A stretch of 64,000 nt of DNA, from contig NZ_JBGAFX010000006.1 of the NCBI RefSeq assembly GCF_044227025.1, forward strand, positions 62,001-126,000, given 5' to 3'. This DNA comes from Dokdonella_A sp044227025 (GTDB taxonomy: Bacteria; Pseudomonadota; Gammaproteobacteria; Xanthomonadales; Rhodanobacteraceae). Under the pieces are notes generated by a model. The model was given only the letters and a program-made list of their open reading frames with translations, was not told the origin of the DNA and made no database searches. Shown in pieces: positions 50,233 to 57,973 of the stretch; within the stretch, counting starts at the first letter, position 1, and every line of letters starts with the position of its first letter. A program made the position numbers and the translations under genes.

Positions 50233-52158
50233 ATGACGATCTCGCGCCCGATGCTGCTGTCCCTGTGTGCATGCGCCGTGTTCGCCAGCGGCCTCGCCGG
50301 CGCGGTGACGCCACCACTCGCACCCGACATCCCGAAGAAATTCGTGGTGCCGCAGGCGGACGCGGACTACGTTCGGCGCGAGGAGATGATCCCGATGCGC
50401 GACGGCGTGAAGCTGTACACGGTGATCCTCATGCCCAAGGGCGCGCAACACCTGCCGATCATCCTCACGCGCACGCCGTACAACGCGGCGAAACGCGCCG
50501 AGCGCAGTGTCAGCCCGCACATCACGGGCGCGCTGCCGATCGGCGACGAGGTATTCGCGGGCAGCGGCGAGTACATCCGCGTGTTCCAGGACGTGCGCGG
50601 CAAGCACAAGTCCGAGGGCGACTACGTCATGACGCGCCCGCTGCGCGGACCGCTCAACGACAGCAAGGTCGATCATTCGACCGACGCGTACGACACGATC
50701 GACTGGCTCGTCAAACACGTCAAGGAGAGCAACGGCAAGGTCGGCATGATCGGTTCCTCGTACGAGGGTTTCACCGTGCTGATGGCACTGGTGAATCCGC
50801 ATCCGGCGCTCAAGGTCGCCGTGCCGATGAGTCCGATGGTCGATGGCTGGAAAGGCGACGACTGGTTCCACAACGGCGCATTCCGCCAGACGAACTTCGA
50901 CTACATCTACGGCCAGACCGCGGCGAAGGACGACAGCATGGCGGTACCGCGCGGCGCGTTCGACGACTATGCGAATTTCCTGAAGTACGGCTCCGCCGGT
51001 GACTACGCCCGGCACTTCGGCTTCGAACAGCTCGGCTTCTGGAACAAGATTGCGGAGCACCCGGCGTACGACGCCTACTGGCAGCAGCAGGCACTCGACC
51101 CGGTCATTGCCGCGCAACCGCTGGCGGTGCCGCGCATGATCGTCGCGAGCCTGTGGGACCAGGAAGACATGTACGGCGCGATCGCGACCTACGAGGCGAC
51201 CGAACCGAAGGACGGCGCGAACGACCGTAATTTCCTCGTGCTCGGACCGTGGCGCCACAGCGGCGTCAACTACGACGGCAGCATGCTTGGTGCGTTGAAG
51301 TTCAATGGCGACACCGCGCTGCAGTTCCGCCGCGACGTGATGAAGCCATTCCTCGACACCTACCTCAAGGACGGCGCAGCGAAGGCGGACACGCCGCCGG
51401 TATTCGTCTACGAGACCGGCACGAATCGCTGGCTGCGCGAGACGCATTGGCCGCTCGCGTGTGCACGGGGCTGCGCCGCGACGTCGAAGCCGTTGTACCT
51501 GCATGCCGGCGGGCGCGTCGATTTCAGCGTGCCCGCCGCGGGCGGCGCGTTCGACGAATACGTGTCCGACCCGGCCAAGCCGGTGCCGTACCAGCCGCGT
51601 CCGGTGCACTTCGAGGACAGCGACGCCTGGCGGCGCTGGCTGGTGGTCGACCAGCGCTTCGTCGATGGTCGCCCGGACGTGTTGACGTACACGTCGGACG
51701 TGCTGACCGCGCCGTTGAAGATCGCCGGTGCGCCGGTGGTGAACCTGTTCGCCTCGACCAGCGGCAGCGACAGCGACTGGGTCGTCAAGCTCATCGACGT
51801 CTACCCCGACGAGGTGCCTGCGCAGGCCGACCTCGGCGGCTATCAACTCGGTGTCGCGATGGACATCTTCCGCGGGCGATACCGCGACAGCCTGGAACAC
51901 CCGGCGCCGATTCCTGCCGACACCGTGCAGAAATACCGCTTCGAATTGCCCAATGCGAACCACGTCTTCCTGCCCGGCCACCGCATCATGGTGCAGGTGC
52001 AGTCGAGCTGGTTCCCGCTGTACGACCGCAACCCGCAGACCTTCGTCGACAACATCTTCTTCGCGAAACCGGGGGACTACCGCAAGGCGACGCAACGCGT
52101 GCATGTCGCGGGCGAGCAGGCGAGCTTCATCGACTTGCCGGTCGTCCGCACGGAGTGA
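50233..52158 (+). CDS. CocE/NonD-family hydrolase (alpha-amino-acid ester hydrolase-like)
   Basis: 641 residues from the ATG at 50233, GAGGAACG upstream. Signal peptide ends AGAV. REEMIPMRDGVKLYTVILMP is the family's opening. The nucleophile S176 lies in GMIGSSYEGF (G-x-S-Y-x-G), the aspartate in ASLWDQEDMYG and the histidine in LGPWRHSGVN. The jelly-roll C-terminal domain runs from about 440 (LTAPLKIAGAPVVNLFASTS, PGHRIMVQVQSSWFPLYDRN). Best matches in memory are alpha-amino acid ester hydrolases and glutaryl acylases of Xanthomonadales, which cleave or make beta-lactam side chains in vitro. Natural substrate unknown; periplasmic. Confidence 0.9.
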   Translation: MTISRPMLLSLCACAVFASGLAGAVTPPLAPDIPKKFVVPQADADYVRREEMIPMRDGVKLYTVILMPKGAQHLPIILTRTPYNAAKRAERSVSPHITGALPIGDEVFAGSGEYIRVFQDVRGKHKSEGDYVMTRPLRGPLNDSKVDHSTDAYDTIDWLVKHVKESNGKVGMIGSSYEGFTVLMALVNPHPALKVAVPMSPMVDGWKGDDWFHNGAFRQTNFDYIYGQTAAKDDSMAVPRGAFDDYANFLKYGSAGDYARHFGFEQLGFWNKIAEHPAYDAYWQQQALDPVIAAQPLAVPRMIVASLWDQEDMYGAIATYEATEPKDGANDRNFLVLGPWRHSGVNYDGSMLGALKFNGDTALQFRRDVMKPFLDTYLKDGAAKADTPPVFVYETGTNRWLRETHWPLACARGCAATSKPLYLHAGGRVDFSVPAAGGAFDEYVSDPAKPVPYQPRPVHFEDSDAWRRWLVVDQRFVDGRPDVLTYTSDVLTAPLKIAGAPVVNLFASTSGSDSDWVVKLIDVYPDEVPAQADLGGYQLGVAMDIFRGRYRDSLEHPAPIPADTVQKYRFELPNANHVFLPGHRIMVQVQSSWFPLYDRNPQTFVDNIFFAKPGDYRKATQRVHVAGEQASFIDLPVVRTE

Positions 52159-52215
52159 TCCGACCTCTCGCAGGATTCATGCTCCATTCGAACGACACGG
52201 CATTGGAAGGCACTC

Positions 52216-52779
52216 ATGGACGCGTTCAGTTATCTCTCGGTCCTGCTCTCGATCATCGTCGGCCTTGCGATCACCCAGGTCCTCAAGGGTTTTCGCGGGC
52301 TCATGCTCGCGCGCGGACGCACCCGGTCGTACTGGCCGGCGGTGACCTGGGCGGTCCTCGTGCTGGTAATCGCCGTGCAGACGTGGTGGTCGATGTTCGG
52401 CCTGCGCGAGCACAGCGACTGGACGTTCTTCGCGTTCTCCATCGTGGTCACGCAAACGATCGCCATTTACCTTCTGGCGGCGCTCGTGCTGCCGGATTTC
52501 GCGCCTGGAGAGGTTGTCGACCTGCGCGCGCATTTCATCGGCAACCACCGCTGGTTCTCTTCGATGCTGTTGCTGCTGATCGGGATCAGCCTGGTAAAAA
52601 GCGTCGTCGTCGGCGGCAACTTGCCGGAGTGGCGCGATCTTGCCTACCACGGCGTGTTCATCGCACTGGGTGTCACCGGTGTAGCAACCACCCGACCACG
52701 CGTGCATGAAGCACTGGCGGTGATCGCCGCGTTCGTAATCGGCAGCTACATCGTGCTGCTGTTCACGTACCTGACCTGA
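52216..52779 (+). CDS. Integral membrane protein of unknown function
   Basis: 187 residues with about five helices: YLSVLLSIIVGLAITQVLKG, YWPAVTWAVLVLVIAVQTWW, FFAFSIVVTQTIAIYLLAAL, SSMLLLLIGISLVKSVVVG and a C-terminal hairpin (VIAAFVIGSYIVLLFTYL). The 'SIIVGLAITQVLKGFRGL-x-LARGR' start is one I recall from many uncharacterised proteobacterial membrane proteins. GGAAGG precedes the ATG. Its 3' end overlaps the convergent DUF817 gene by 34 bp. No function assigned. Confidence 0.82.
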   Translation: MDAFSYLSVLLSIIVGLAITQVLKGFRGLMLARGRTRSYWPAVTWAVLVLVIAVQTWWSMFGLREHSDWTFFAFSIVVTQTIAIYLLAALVLPDFAPGEVVDLRAHFIGNHRWFSSMLLLLIGISLVKSVVVGGNLPEWRDLAYHGVFIALGVTGVATTRPRVHEALAVIAAFVIGSYIVLLFTYLT

Positions 52780-53708
52780 AGCGGGCGCGCGCGCCGCGAC
52801 CGCGGCGCCGCGTACGGCCGCGGCCGGTTGACCATCGCGACGAGCGCATAGCTGACGATCAGCAGCAGGAACCACGAGCCGAGCTTGCCCAGGCGCACGA
52901 GCGACCAGCCGTGTGCCTGGTGCGGGTAGGTCCAGGTGTGGGTGAGCGTGCCGAGGTTCTCGGCGATCCAGATGAACGAAGCGACCAGCAGGAATCCCAG
53001 CAGCAGGGGCATGCGCCGGTGCGCGCGCCAGATGCGGTAGTGGACATGCGTGCGTGCGAACAGCAGCGCCGTCGCGGCGAACAGCACGATGCGCAGGTCG
53101 AGCCAGCGATGGTGCGTGTAGAAGTTCGCGTAGATCGCGAAGGCGAGCAGCGCGACCGCCCACGGTTTGGGATGGTGCGTGAAGCGGAAGTCGAACAGGC
53201 GCCAGCAGCGCGCGATGTAGCTGCCGATCGCCGCGTACATGAAGCCCGAGAACAGCGGCACGCCGCCGATGCGGAATAGTGCGGCCTCGGGATAGCTCCA
53301 CGAACCGACGCCGGTCTTGAACACTTCCATCGCGGTGCCGATCACGTGGTAGACGAGGATCACCTTCGCCTCGTCCGGCGTCTCCATGCGCGTCGCAAGC
53401 AGCAGCGCCTGCAGCACGAGCGCGGCGAGGAACAGCGCGTCGTAGCGCGCGAGCGGCGCGTCGGCCGGATACCACAGGTGGCTGGCGACGATCAGCGCGA
53501 CCATTGCGCCGCCGAACTGGCAGGCCCAGGCCTGCTTGCAGCCGAAGCGCACGAATTCGTAGGCGAATGTGCGCGCGCGCGTGCGCGCGATGCGCTCGGC
53601 GAAACGCGCCTCGGCGGCGGCGAAATGCGCGATCAACGGCCAGGCGCGATCGGCCGGTGTCGTGCCGGCATCCTGCGGTGCGGTGTCATCGGTGCGTCGT
53701 GCGTGCAT
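52746..53708 (-). CDS. DUF817-family membrane protein
   Basis: 320 residues from the ATG at 53708, with GGGAGGTC upstream. Family landmarks are LVYHVIGTAMEVFKTGVGSW then SYPEAALFRIGGVPLFSGFM and YAAIGSYIARCWRLF, ANFYTHHRWLDLRIVLFA, and SFIWIAENLGTLTHTWTYP with GKLGSWFLLLIVSYALVAM near the end. About eight helices are predicted. DUF817 proteins (YoaT-like) resemble carotenoid-related or bacteriorhodopsin-like bundles only in shape; their role is unknown. The C-terminus overlaps the convergent neighbour. Confidence 0.88.
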   Translation of the reverse strand: MHARRTDDTAPQDAGTTPADRAWPLIAHFAAAEARFAERIARTRARTFAYEFVRFGCKQAWACQFGGAMVALIVASHLWYPADAPLARYDALFLAALVLQALLLATRMETPDEAKVILVYHVIGTAMEVFKTGVGSWSYPEAALFRIGGVPLFSGFMYAAIGSYIARCWRLFDFRFTHHPKPWAVALLAFAIYANFYTHHRWLDLRIVLFAATALLFARTHVHYRIWRAHRRMPLLLGFLLVASFIWIAENLGTLTHTWTYPHQAHGWSLVRLGKLGSWFLLLIVSYALVAMVNRPRPYAAPRSRRARPLQVRYVNSSTM

Positions 53709-53910
53709 GTGCGACCTCCCTCGAGCGCCAGAGTGGCCGCGCCGAGCGTCGGCGGCGTGGCGAGGATGTGGCGCGGCGATGGCGTTCGTTGCAGGCGCCC
53801 ACGTGTGGACCCGCACCTCGCGACGGTCGATACGGCGACGGCTTCGAGCGCGGCGCTTACCGCCGGGAAGGCGACGGAGTAGGCTGGAACCCTGGTGGCG
53901 GAGAAGCGGA

Positions 53911-54669
53911 ATGGCGACGCAGTCGACGAAACTCGCAGTGCTCATCGATGCGGACAACGCGCAGCCGGCCGTGGTCGAAGGCCTGCTCGCCGAGATCGCG
54001 AAGTACGGCACCGCGACGGTAAAGCGCATCTACGGCGACTGGACCGGGCCGCAGCTCAAGGGCTGGAAGGAAGCGCTGCTGACCCACGCGATCCAGCCGA
54101 TCCAGCAGTTCCGCTACACCACCGGCAAGAACGCGACCGACTCGGCGTTGATCATCGACGCGATGGACCTGCTCTACTCGGGCAAGCTGGACGGCTTCTG
54201 CATCGTCTCCAGCGACAGCGACTTCACCCGCCTCGCCGCGCGCGTGCGCGAGGCCGGCCTGGTCGTGTACGGCTTCGGCGAGAAGAAGACGCCGACACCG
54301 TTCGTGTCCGCCTGCGACAAGTTCATCTACACGGAAATCCTCGTCGCGAAAGACGACGAAGAGGACGAGACGGTTGCGCCGCGCAGTGCCGCGCAACTGA
54401 AGCAGGACACGCGCCTGGTCGCGCTGCTGCGCAATGCCGTCGATGCGTCATCGGACGATTCCGGCTGGGCGAACCTCGCGCCGGTCGGCAGCACGATCGC
54501 CAAGCAGGCGCCGGAGTTCGATCCGCGCAACTACGGTTACAAGAAGCTCAGTGAGCTGATCGCGGCGAGCGACCTGTTCGAGGTCGAGAAACGCAAGAGC
54601 GGCGAGAGCGGTGCGACGTCGACCTATGTCCGCAACCGCCGCGGCGTGGCACGCAAGCGAACGACCTGA
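53911..54669 (+). CDS. NYN-domain nuclease-like protein with OST-HTH/LOTUS domain
   Basis: 252 residues from the ATG at 53911, GGAGAAGC upstream. The N-terminal NYN (LabA/DUF88) PIN-like domain has VLIDADNAQPA with D13 and D15, NATDSALIIDAMDLLYSGKL and FCIVSSDSDFTRLAARVREA, giving the acidic metal site. Residues about 165-240 (DSGWANLAPVGSTIAKQAPE, then FDPRNYGYKKLSELIAASDL) are an OST-HTH/LOTUS domain, an RNA-binding module. The combination is known in bacteria and suggests a metal-dependent RNA-cleaving or RNA-regulating enzyme. Confidence 0.92.
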   Translation: MATQSTKLAVLIDADNAQPAVVEGLLAEIAKYGTATVKRIYGDWTGPQLKGWKEALLTHAIQPIQQFRYTTGKNATDSALIIDAMDLLYSGKLDGFCIVSSDSDFTRLAARVREAGLVVYGFGEKKTPTPFVSACDKFIYTEILVAKDDEEDETVAPRSAAQLKQDTRLVALLRNAVDASSDDSGWANLAPVGSTIAKQAPEFDPRNYGYKKLSELIAASDLFEVEKRKSGESGATSTYVRNRRGVARKRTT

Positions 54670-54678
54670 GGCGGGTCG

Positions 54679-55200
54679 CTACTCGGTCGCGGCGAAGTGC
54701 AGGCCGCGCAGGTCCGGCTCGGCGTCTGCACTGGCGAGGCGCAAGCGCTCGATCTTCTCGCCGCTTGACGGTTGCAGCATCGGCAGCAGCGAGCGCACGC
54801 GCTCGAACAGTCCGGCCTTGCGTACCGCGGTATTCGCCGCGCGCTGGCGCTGCACCGACAACGGCAGCGTGTGGGCATGCGCGACGGCCTGCGGGTGCGG
54901 CAGCGGCAGCGCGTAGTTGCCCGAATGCATGCGCAGCGCCCATTCCTCGACTTCACGCTGGGCCGAGCCGAGCGAATCGTGCAGCTCGAGCTCGCGCGCC
55001 GGCATCGGACGTTCCCACCAGGTTAGCGCGTACTTGCCCGACCAGGGACCGGAAATGCCGGCGACCGCCTTGCCGTCGATGTAGGCGACGGAGACGAGGC
55101 CATCGTAACGGCTGCGCCACTGCAGCGAGCTCGTCGAAGGCGACGTCGCTACTGGAAAGTCGCCGCCAAGCGGCTCAAAGGAATCCACAATCGCAAGCAT
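54679..55200 (-). CDS. Conserved-looking hypothetical protein
   Basis: 173 residues, no signal peptide or helices spanning the membrane. MLAIVDSFEPLGGDFPVATS is followed by an antiparallel stretch (SLQWRSRYDGLVSVAYIDGK, AVAGISGPWSGKYALTWWER) and a helical half (LHDSLGSAQREVEEWALRM, RKAGLFERVRSLLPMLQPSS). Codon use is normal for the window and the end lies 9 bp from the convergent NYN gene. I do not recognise the family; a small cytoplasmic protein. Confidence 0.65.
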   Translation of the reverse strand: MLAIVDSFEPLGGDFPVATSPSTSSLQWRSRYDGLVSVAYIDGKAVAGISGPWSGKYALTWWERPMPARELELHDSLGSAQREVEEWALRMHSGNYALPLPHPQAVAHAHTLPLSVQRQRAANTAVRKAGLFERVRSLLPMLQPSSGEKIERLRLASADAEPDLRGLHFAATE

Positions 55201-55549
55201 GTCGTGCTGTCGTCGTCAGTGTCGGGTAGGACACAAGCAAGCGACATGCCAGTTTTTCCGCCAAACTCGTTGATCCGGCGGGAGTCGCCGGTTTTGTGAC
55301 GGCAGTCTCATTCTGGCTCGCCACCCCGTTCAGCGTCCCTTGTGACGGGGTTCGCAAAACGGCCCGTTCCGGTCGCGGTCCGACCCGCTTCGGGTAAATC
55401 CTTCCTGCTGGCGCTGGCGCGGTCGGCAGGGAATGCCAATCCTTGGCACTTTCGGCCCGACGCACGGCGACCCGGCCAGGCAGTCCGCCAGACCCGAAAG
55501 GAAGCGTCCGGCGATCCGGTCGGAAGGTAGTCCCCGCCGGAGATCGACG
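55201..55549. other. Divergent intergenic region with one terminator-like hairpin
   Basis: 349 bp between the minus gene starting at 55200 and the plus gene at 55550. CCGGCG-GGAGT-CGCCGG-TTTTG at 55275-55295 is a short stem followed by four T on the plus strand, the only hairpin in the window with a T-run; no plus gene precedes it nearby, so attenuation of a long leader is possible. No known riboswitch core was recognised. Confidence 0.45.
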
Positions 55550-56023
55550 ATGCGTGCAGTCCTGCTGCTTTTCCTGCTCCTCCTGTCCGCTTCCGTCGAC
55601 GCGCAGGAGCGCGCGATCGCCTGGCAGGGCCATGGCGCCGATGGCCAGTCGATCCGTTTCGATCCGGCCCACCTGCAGCGCCCCGCCGTGCTGCTGTTCT
55701 GGGCGACCTGGTGCCCGTACTGCAAGGCGCTGATGCCGTATCTGCAAAAGGTATACGACGCCGCCGGCAAGCAGCATCTCGATGTCTATGCGATCGACAT
55801 CAAGGACGACGGCGACCCGGTTGCCGAACTGCGCGAGCGCGGGCAGACATTCACGCTCGTGCGCGACGGCGATGCGATCGCCGACCTCTACGGCATCAAG
55901 GGCACGCCTGGCCTGCTGCTCGTCGATCGCAGCGGTGCGATCACCTATCGCCGGGTCGGTGGCGATGCGCCGGAAAAGGTCGAGGCGGCGTTGCGCAAGC
56001 AGCTCGGCTTGCCCGCCCTGTAG
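55550..56023 (+). CDS. Secreted TlpA-like thioredoxin-fold protein
   Basis: 157 residues from the ATG at 55550 (CCGGAGATC upstream). Signal peptide MRAVLLLFLLLLSASVDA. PAVLLFWATWCPYCKALMPY contains the redox pair C55/C58, and GIKGTPGLLLVDRSGAITYR the cis-proline loop. The order and length match TlpA/ResA-type periplasmic thiol-disulfide proteins, which reduce apocytochromes or other targets, usually with electrons from a DsbD-type protein. The CPYC motif is glutaredoxin-like. No cytochrome maturation gene is nearby, so the target is unknown. Confidence 0.9.
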   Translation: MRAVLLLFLLLLSASVDAQERAIAWQGHGADGQSIRFDPAHLQRPAVLLFWATWCPYCKALMPYLQKVYDAAGKQHLDVYAIDIKDDGDPVAELRERGQTFTLVRDGDAIADLYGIKGTPGLLLVDRSGAITYRRVGGDAPEKVEAALRKQLGLPAL

Positions 56024-56036
56024 CAGCAACAGTCTT

Positions 56037-56063
56037 GTGTGGGAGCGGCACAAGCCGCGATGC
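56037..56063. repeat. REP-like element, copy 1
   Basis: GTGTGGGAGCGGCACAAGCC followed by GCGATGC, 13 bp after the stop of the thioredoxin-like gene. The same sequence recurs in inverse orientation within the pyruvate kinase frame at 62176-62200. GTGGGAGCGGC elements are widely dispersed REP sequences in Xanthomonadales and pseudomonads, normally just outside genes. Confidence 0.8.
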
Positions 56064-56073
56064 TTGCCGGCCC

Positions 56074-56544
56074 TCAGCCCTCAACCGCACGGGGCTCGAC
56101 CTTGATCGCGGTCTTCACCGAGTTCGCGATGAAACAGCGTTCGTGCGCGGCGTCGTGCAAGCCGGCGACGATGGCCGCCTCGGGCATCGCGCCTGCGAAC
56201 GCGATGCGCGGACGCAGCACGACCTCGGTGATCGCCTGTCGCCCCGCGGCGATGCGCGCCATCGTGCCGATCGCCTCGTCGACGTAGGACTCGACCACCA
56301 GCCCGCGCTCGGCCGCGAGCGAAAGGAACCACAGCATGTGGCAGCTCGCGATCGCGGCGACGAACGCTTCCTCGGGGTCGACCGCGGACGCGTCCGACCA
56401 CGGCGCGGGCACCACCTGCGGCGAGGGCGACGCGGCAACGATGGCGCCGCCATCGAAGCGCCATTCGTGCCGGCGCGAATAGCGCCCGTCGGCGAAACCC
56501 GCGTCGCCGCGCTGCCATGCGATCGTTGCACCGTGCGTGCTCAT
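56074..56544 (-). CDS. OsmC-family peroxidase-like protein
   Basis: 156 residues from the ATG at 56544. Both family cysteines are present: C68 in VAAIASCHMLWFLSLA and C137 in AHERCFIANSVK, with the acidic VDPEEAF segment before. The N-terminal HEWRFDGGAIVAASPSPQVV is the usual strand pair. OsmC proteins reduce organic hydroperoxides through the two thiols in the cytoplasm. The start region faces pgk, from which it is divergent by 177 bp. A 10 bp gap separates its end from the REP element. Confidence 0.88.
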   Translation of the reverse strand: MSTHGATIAWQRGDAGFADGRYSRRHEWRFDGGAIVAASPSPQVVPAPWSDASAVDPEEAFVAAIASCHMLWFLSLAAERGLVVESYVDEAIGTMARIAAGRQAITEVVLRPRIAFAGAMPEAAIVAGLHDAAHERCFIANSVKTAIKVEPRAVEG

Positions 56545-56661
56545 GCGGACTCCGTCGGGACATGGGCAGGATAGCGCCGCACGGGCAGGCAGGCGCGGGC
56601 CACTTCGCGGGCGGTCGCACGGTGCCATGCGGTTCGCGCGCTGCGGCGGGCTCCCAAACCA

Positions 56662-56692
56662 TTGCCGTGGCGCGCGCGGCTTCGGCGATAAT
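56662..56692 (+). promoter_or_regulatory. Candidate sigma-70 promoter of pgk
   Basis: TTGCCG at 56662-56667 and GATAAT at 56687-56692 are separated by 19 bp, a slightly long spacer, 30 bp before the pgk start. The near-perfect -10 hexamer stands out in this GC-rich region. Confidence 0.4.
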
Positions 56693-56721
56693 GCGCGTTC
56701 TTCCAGACCCGGGAACTTCCG

Positions 56722-57894
56722 ATGTCCGTCGTGCGCATGAACGATCTCGACCTTGCCGGCAGGCGCGTGCTGATCCGCGAGGATCTCAACGTGCCGATCG
56801 AGGATGGCCGCATCACGTCCGAGACGCGCATCCTCGCCGCATTGCCGACCCTCAAACTGGCGCTCGCCAAGGGTGCGGCGGTGATGGTCATGTCGCACCT
56901 CGGCCGCCCGAAGGAAGGCGCGTGGAGTGCCGAGGATTCACTCGCGCCGGTGGCGAAGCGTATCGGTGAACTGCTCGGTCGCGAGGTGCCGCTCGTGCGC
57001 GACTGGCTCGATGGTGTCGACGTGAAGCCCGGCCAGCTCGTGCTGCTCGAAAACTGCCGCATGAATGTCGGCGAGGGCAAGGACGACGAGGCGCTGTCGA
57101 AGAAGTATGCCGCGCTGTGCGATGTCTATGTGATGGACGCGTTCGGCACCTCGCATCGCGCACAGGCGTCGACGCATGGTGCGATCCGCTTCGCCAGGGT
57201 CGCCGCGGGCGGACCGTTGCTGATGGCCGAACTCGACGCGCTCGCGAAGGCGCTCGAACATCCGGCGCGGCCGCTGCTCGCGATCGTCGCGGGCTCGAAG
57301 GTTTCGACCAAGCTCGCCCTGCTCGAAACACTGGTCGGCAAGGTCGACCAGCTCATCGTCGGCGGCGGAATCGCGAACACGTTCATCGCCGCCGCTGGCC
57401 ACAAGGTCGGCAAGTCGCTGGTCGAGATGGACCTGGTCGACACCGCCAGGCGCATCATCGCCGCGGCGAAGGCGCGCGGCGCCGACGTGCCGGTGCCGAC
57501 CGATGTGGTCGTCGCGCCCGACTTCAAGGCCGATGCGCCGGCGACGGTGAAGAAGGTCGAGGACGTCGGTGACGGCGACCTGATCCTCGACATCGGGCCG
57601 GACACCGCGCAGCGTTATGCCGAACTGATCGCGAAGGCAGGCACCGTGGTCTGGAACGGCCCGGTCGGCGTGTTCGAGTTCGATGCGTTCGGCAAGGGCA
57701 CCGAGACGCTCGCGCGCGCGATCGCCGCATCGGACGCATTTTCGATCGCCGGCGGCGGCGACACGCTCGCGGCGATCGAGAAATACGGCGTCGCCGACAA
57801 GGTGTCCTATATCTCGACCGGCGGCGGCGCCTTCCTCGAATTCCTCGAAGGCAAGGAACTGCCTGCGGTCGTCGCGCTCGATGCGCGCGGCTGA
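56722..57894 (+). CDS. pgk: Phosphoglycerate kinase
   Basis: 390 residues, full length for bacterial Pgk. Motifs in order: RRVLIREDLNVPIEDGRIT (substrate-binding Asp/Asn), VMVMSHLGRPKEG, VLLENCRMNVGE, YVMDAFGTSHRAQAST, LAIVAGSKVSTKLALLE, LIVGGGIANTFIAAAGHKVG, VWNGPVGVFEFDAFGKGT and the C-terminal SIAGGGDTLAAIEKYGV then STGGGAFLEFLEGK. It converts 1,3-bisphosphoglycerate and ADP to 3-phosphoglycerate and ATP in glycolysis and gluconeogenesis. The gene for pyruvate kinase lies 2.8 kb downstream on the same strand, separated by a secreted protease and a phosphatase. Confidence 0.98.
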   Translation: MSVVRMNDLDLAGRRVLIREDLNVPIEDGRITSETRILAALPTLKLALAKGAAVMVMSHLGRPKEGAWSAEDSLAPVAKRIGELLGREVPLVRDWLDGVDVKPGQLVLLENCRMNVGEGKDDEALSKKYAALCDVYVMDAFGTSHRAQASTHGAIRFARVAAGGPLLMAELDALAKALEHPARPLLAIVAGSKVSTKLALLETLVGKVDQLIVGGGIANTFIAAAGHKVGKSLVEMDLVDTARRIIAAAKARGADVPVPTDVVVAPDFKADAPATVKKVEDVGDGDLILDIGPDTAQRYAELIAKAGTVVWNGPVGVFEFDAFGKGTETLARAIAASDAFSIAGGGDTLAAIEKYGVADKVSYISTGGGAFLEFLEGKELPAVVALDARG

Positions 57895-57973
57895 CGGGAT
57901 GTGCGCGCGGTCGCAGGCGGCGCGCGCGCTCCTTGCTAAGGTGTGCATCTCGACAACTAGGCTGGACGCTGCC

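Noticed and set aside
55275..55549. Riboswitch upstream of the thioredoxin-like gene
   Set aside because: Hairpins are present, but I could match no conserved core of a known riboswitch class.
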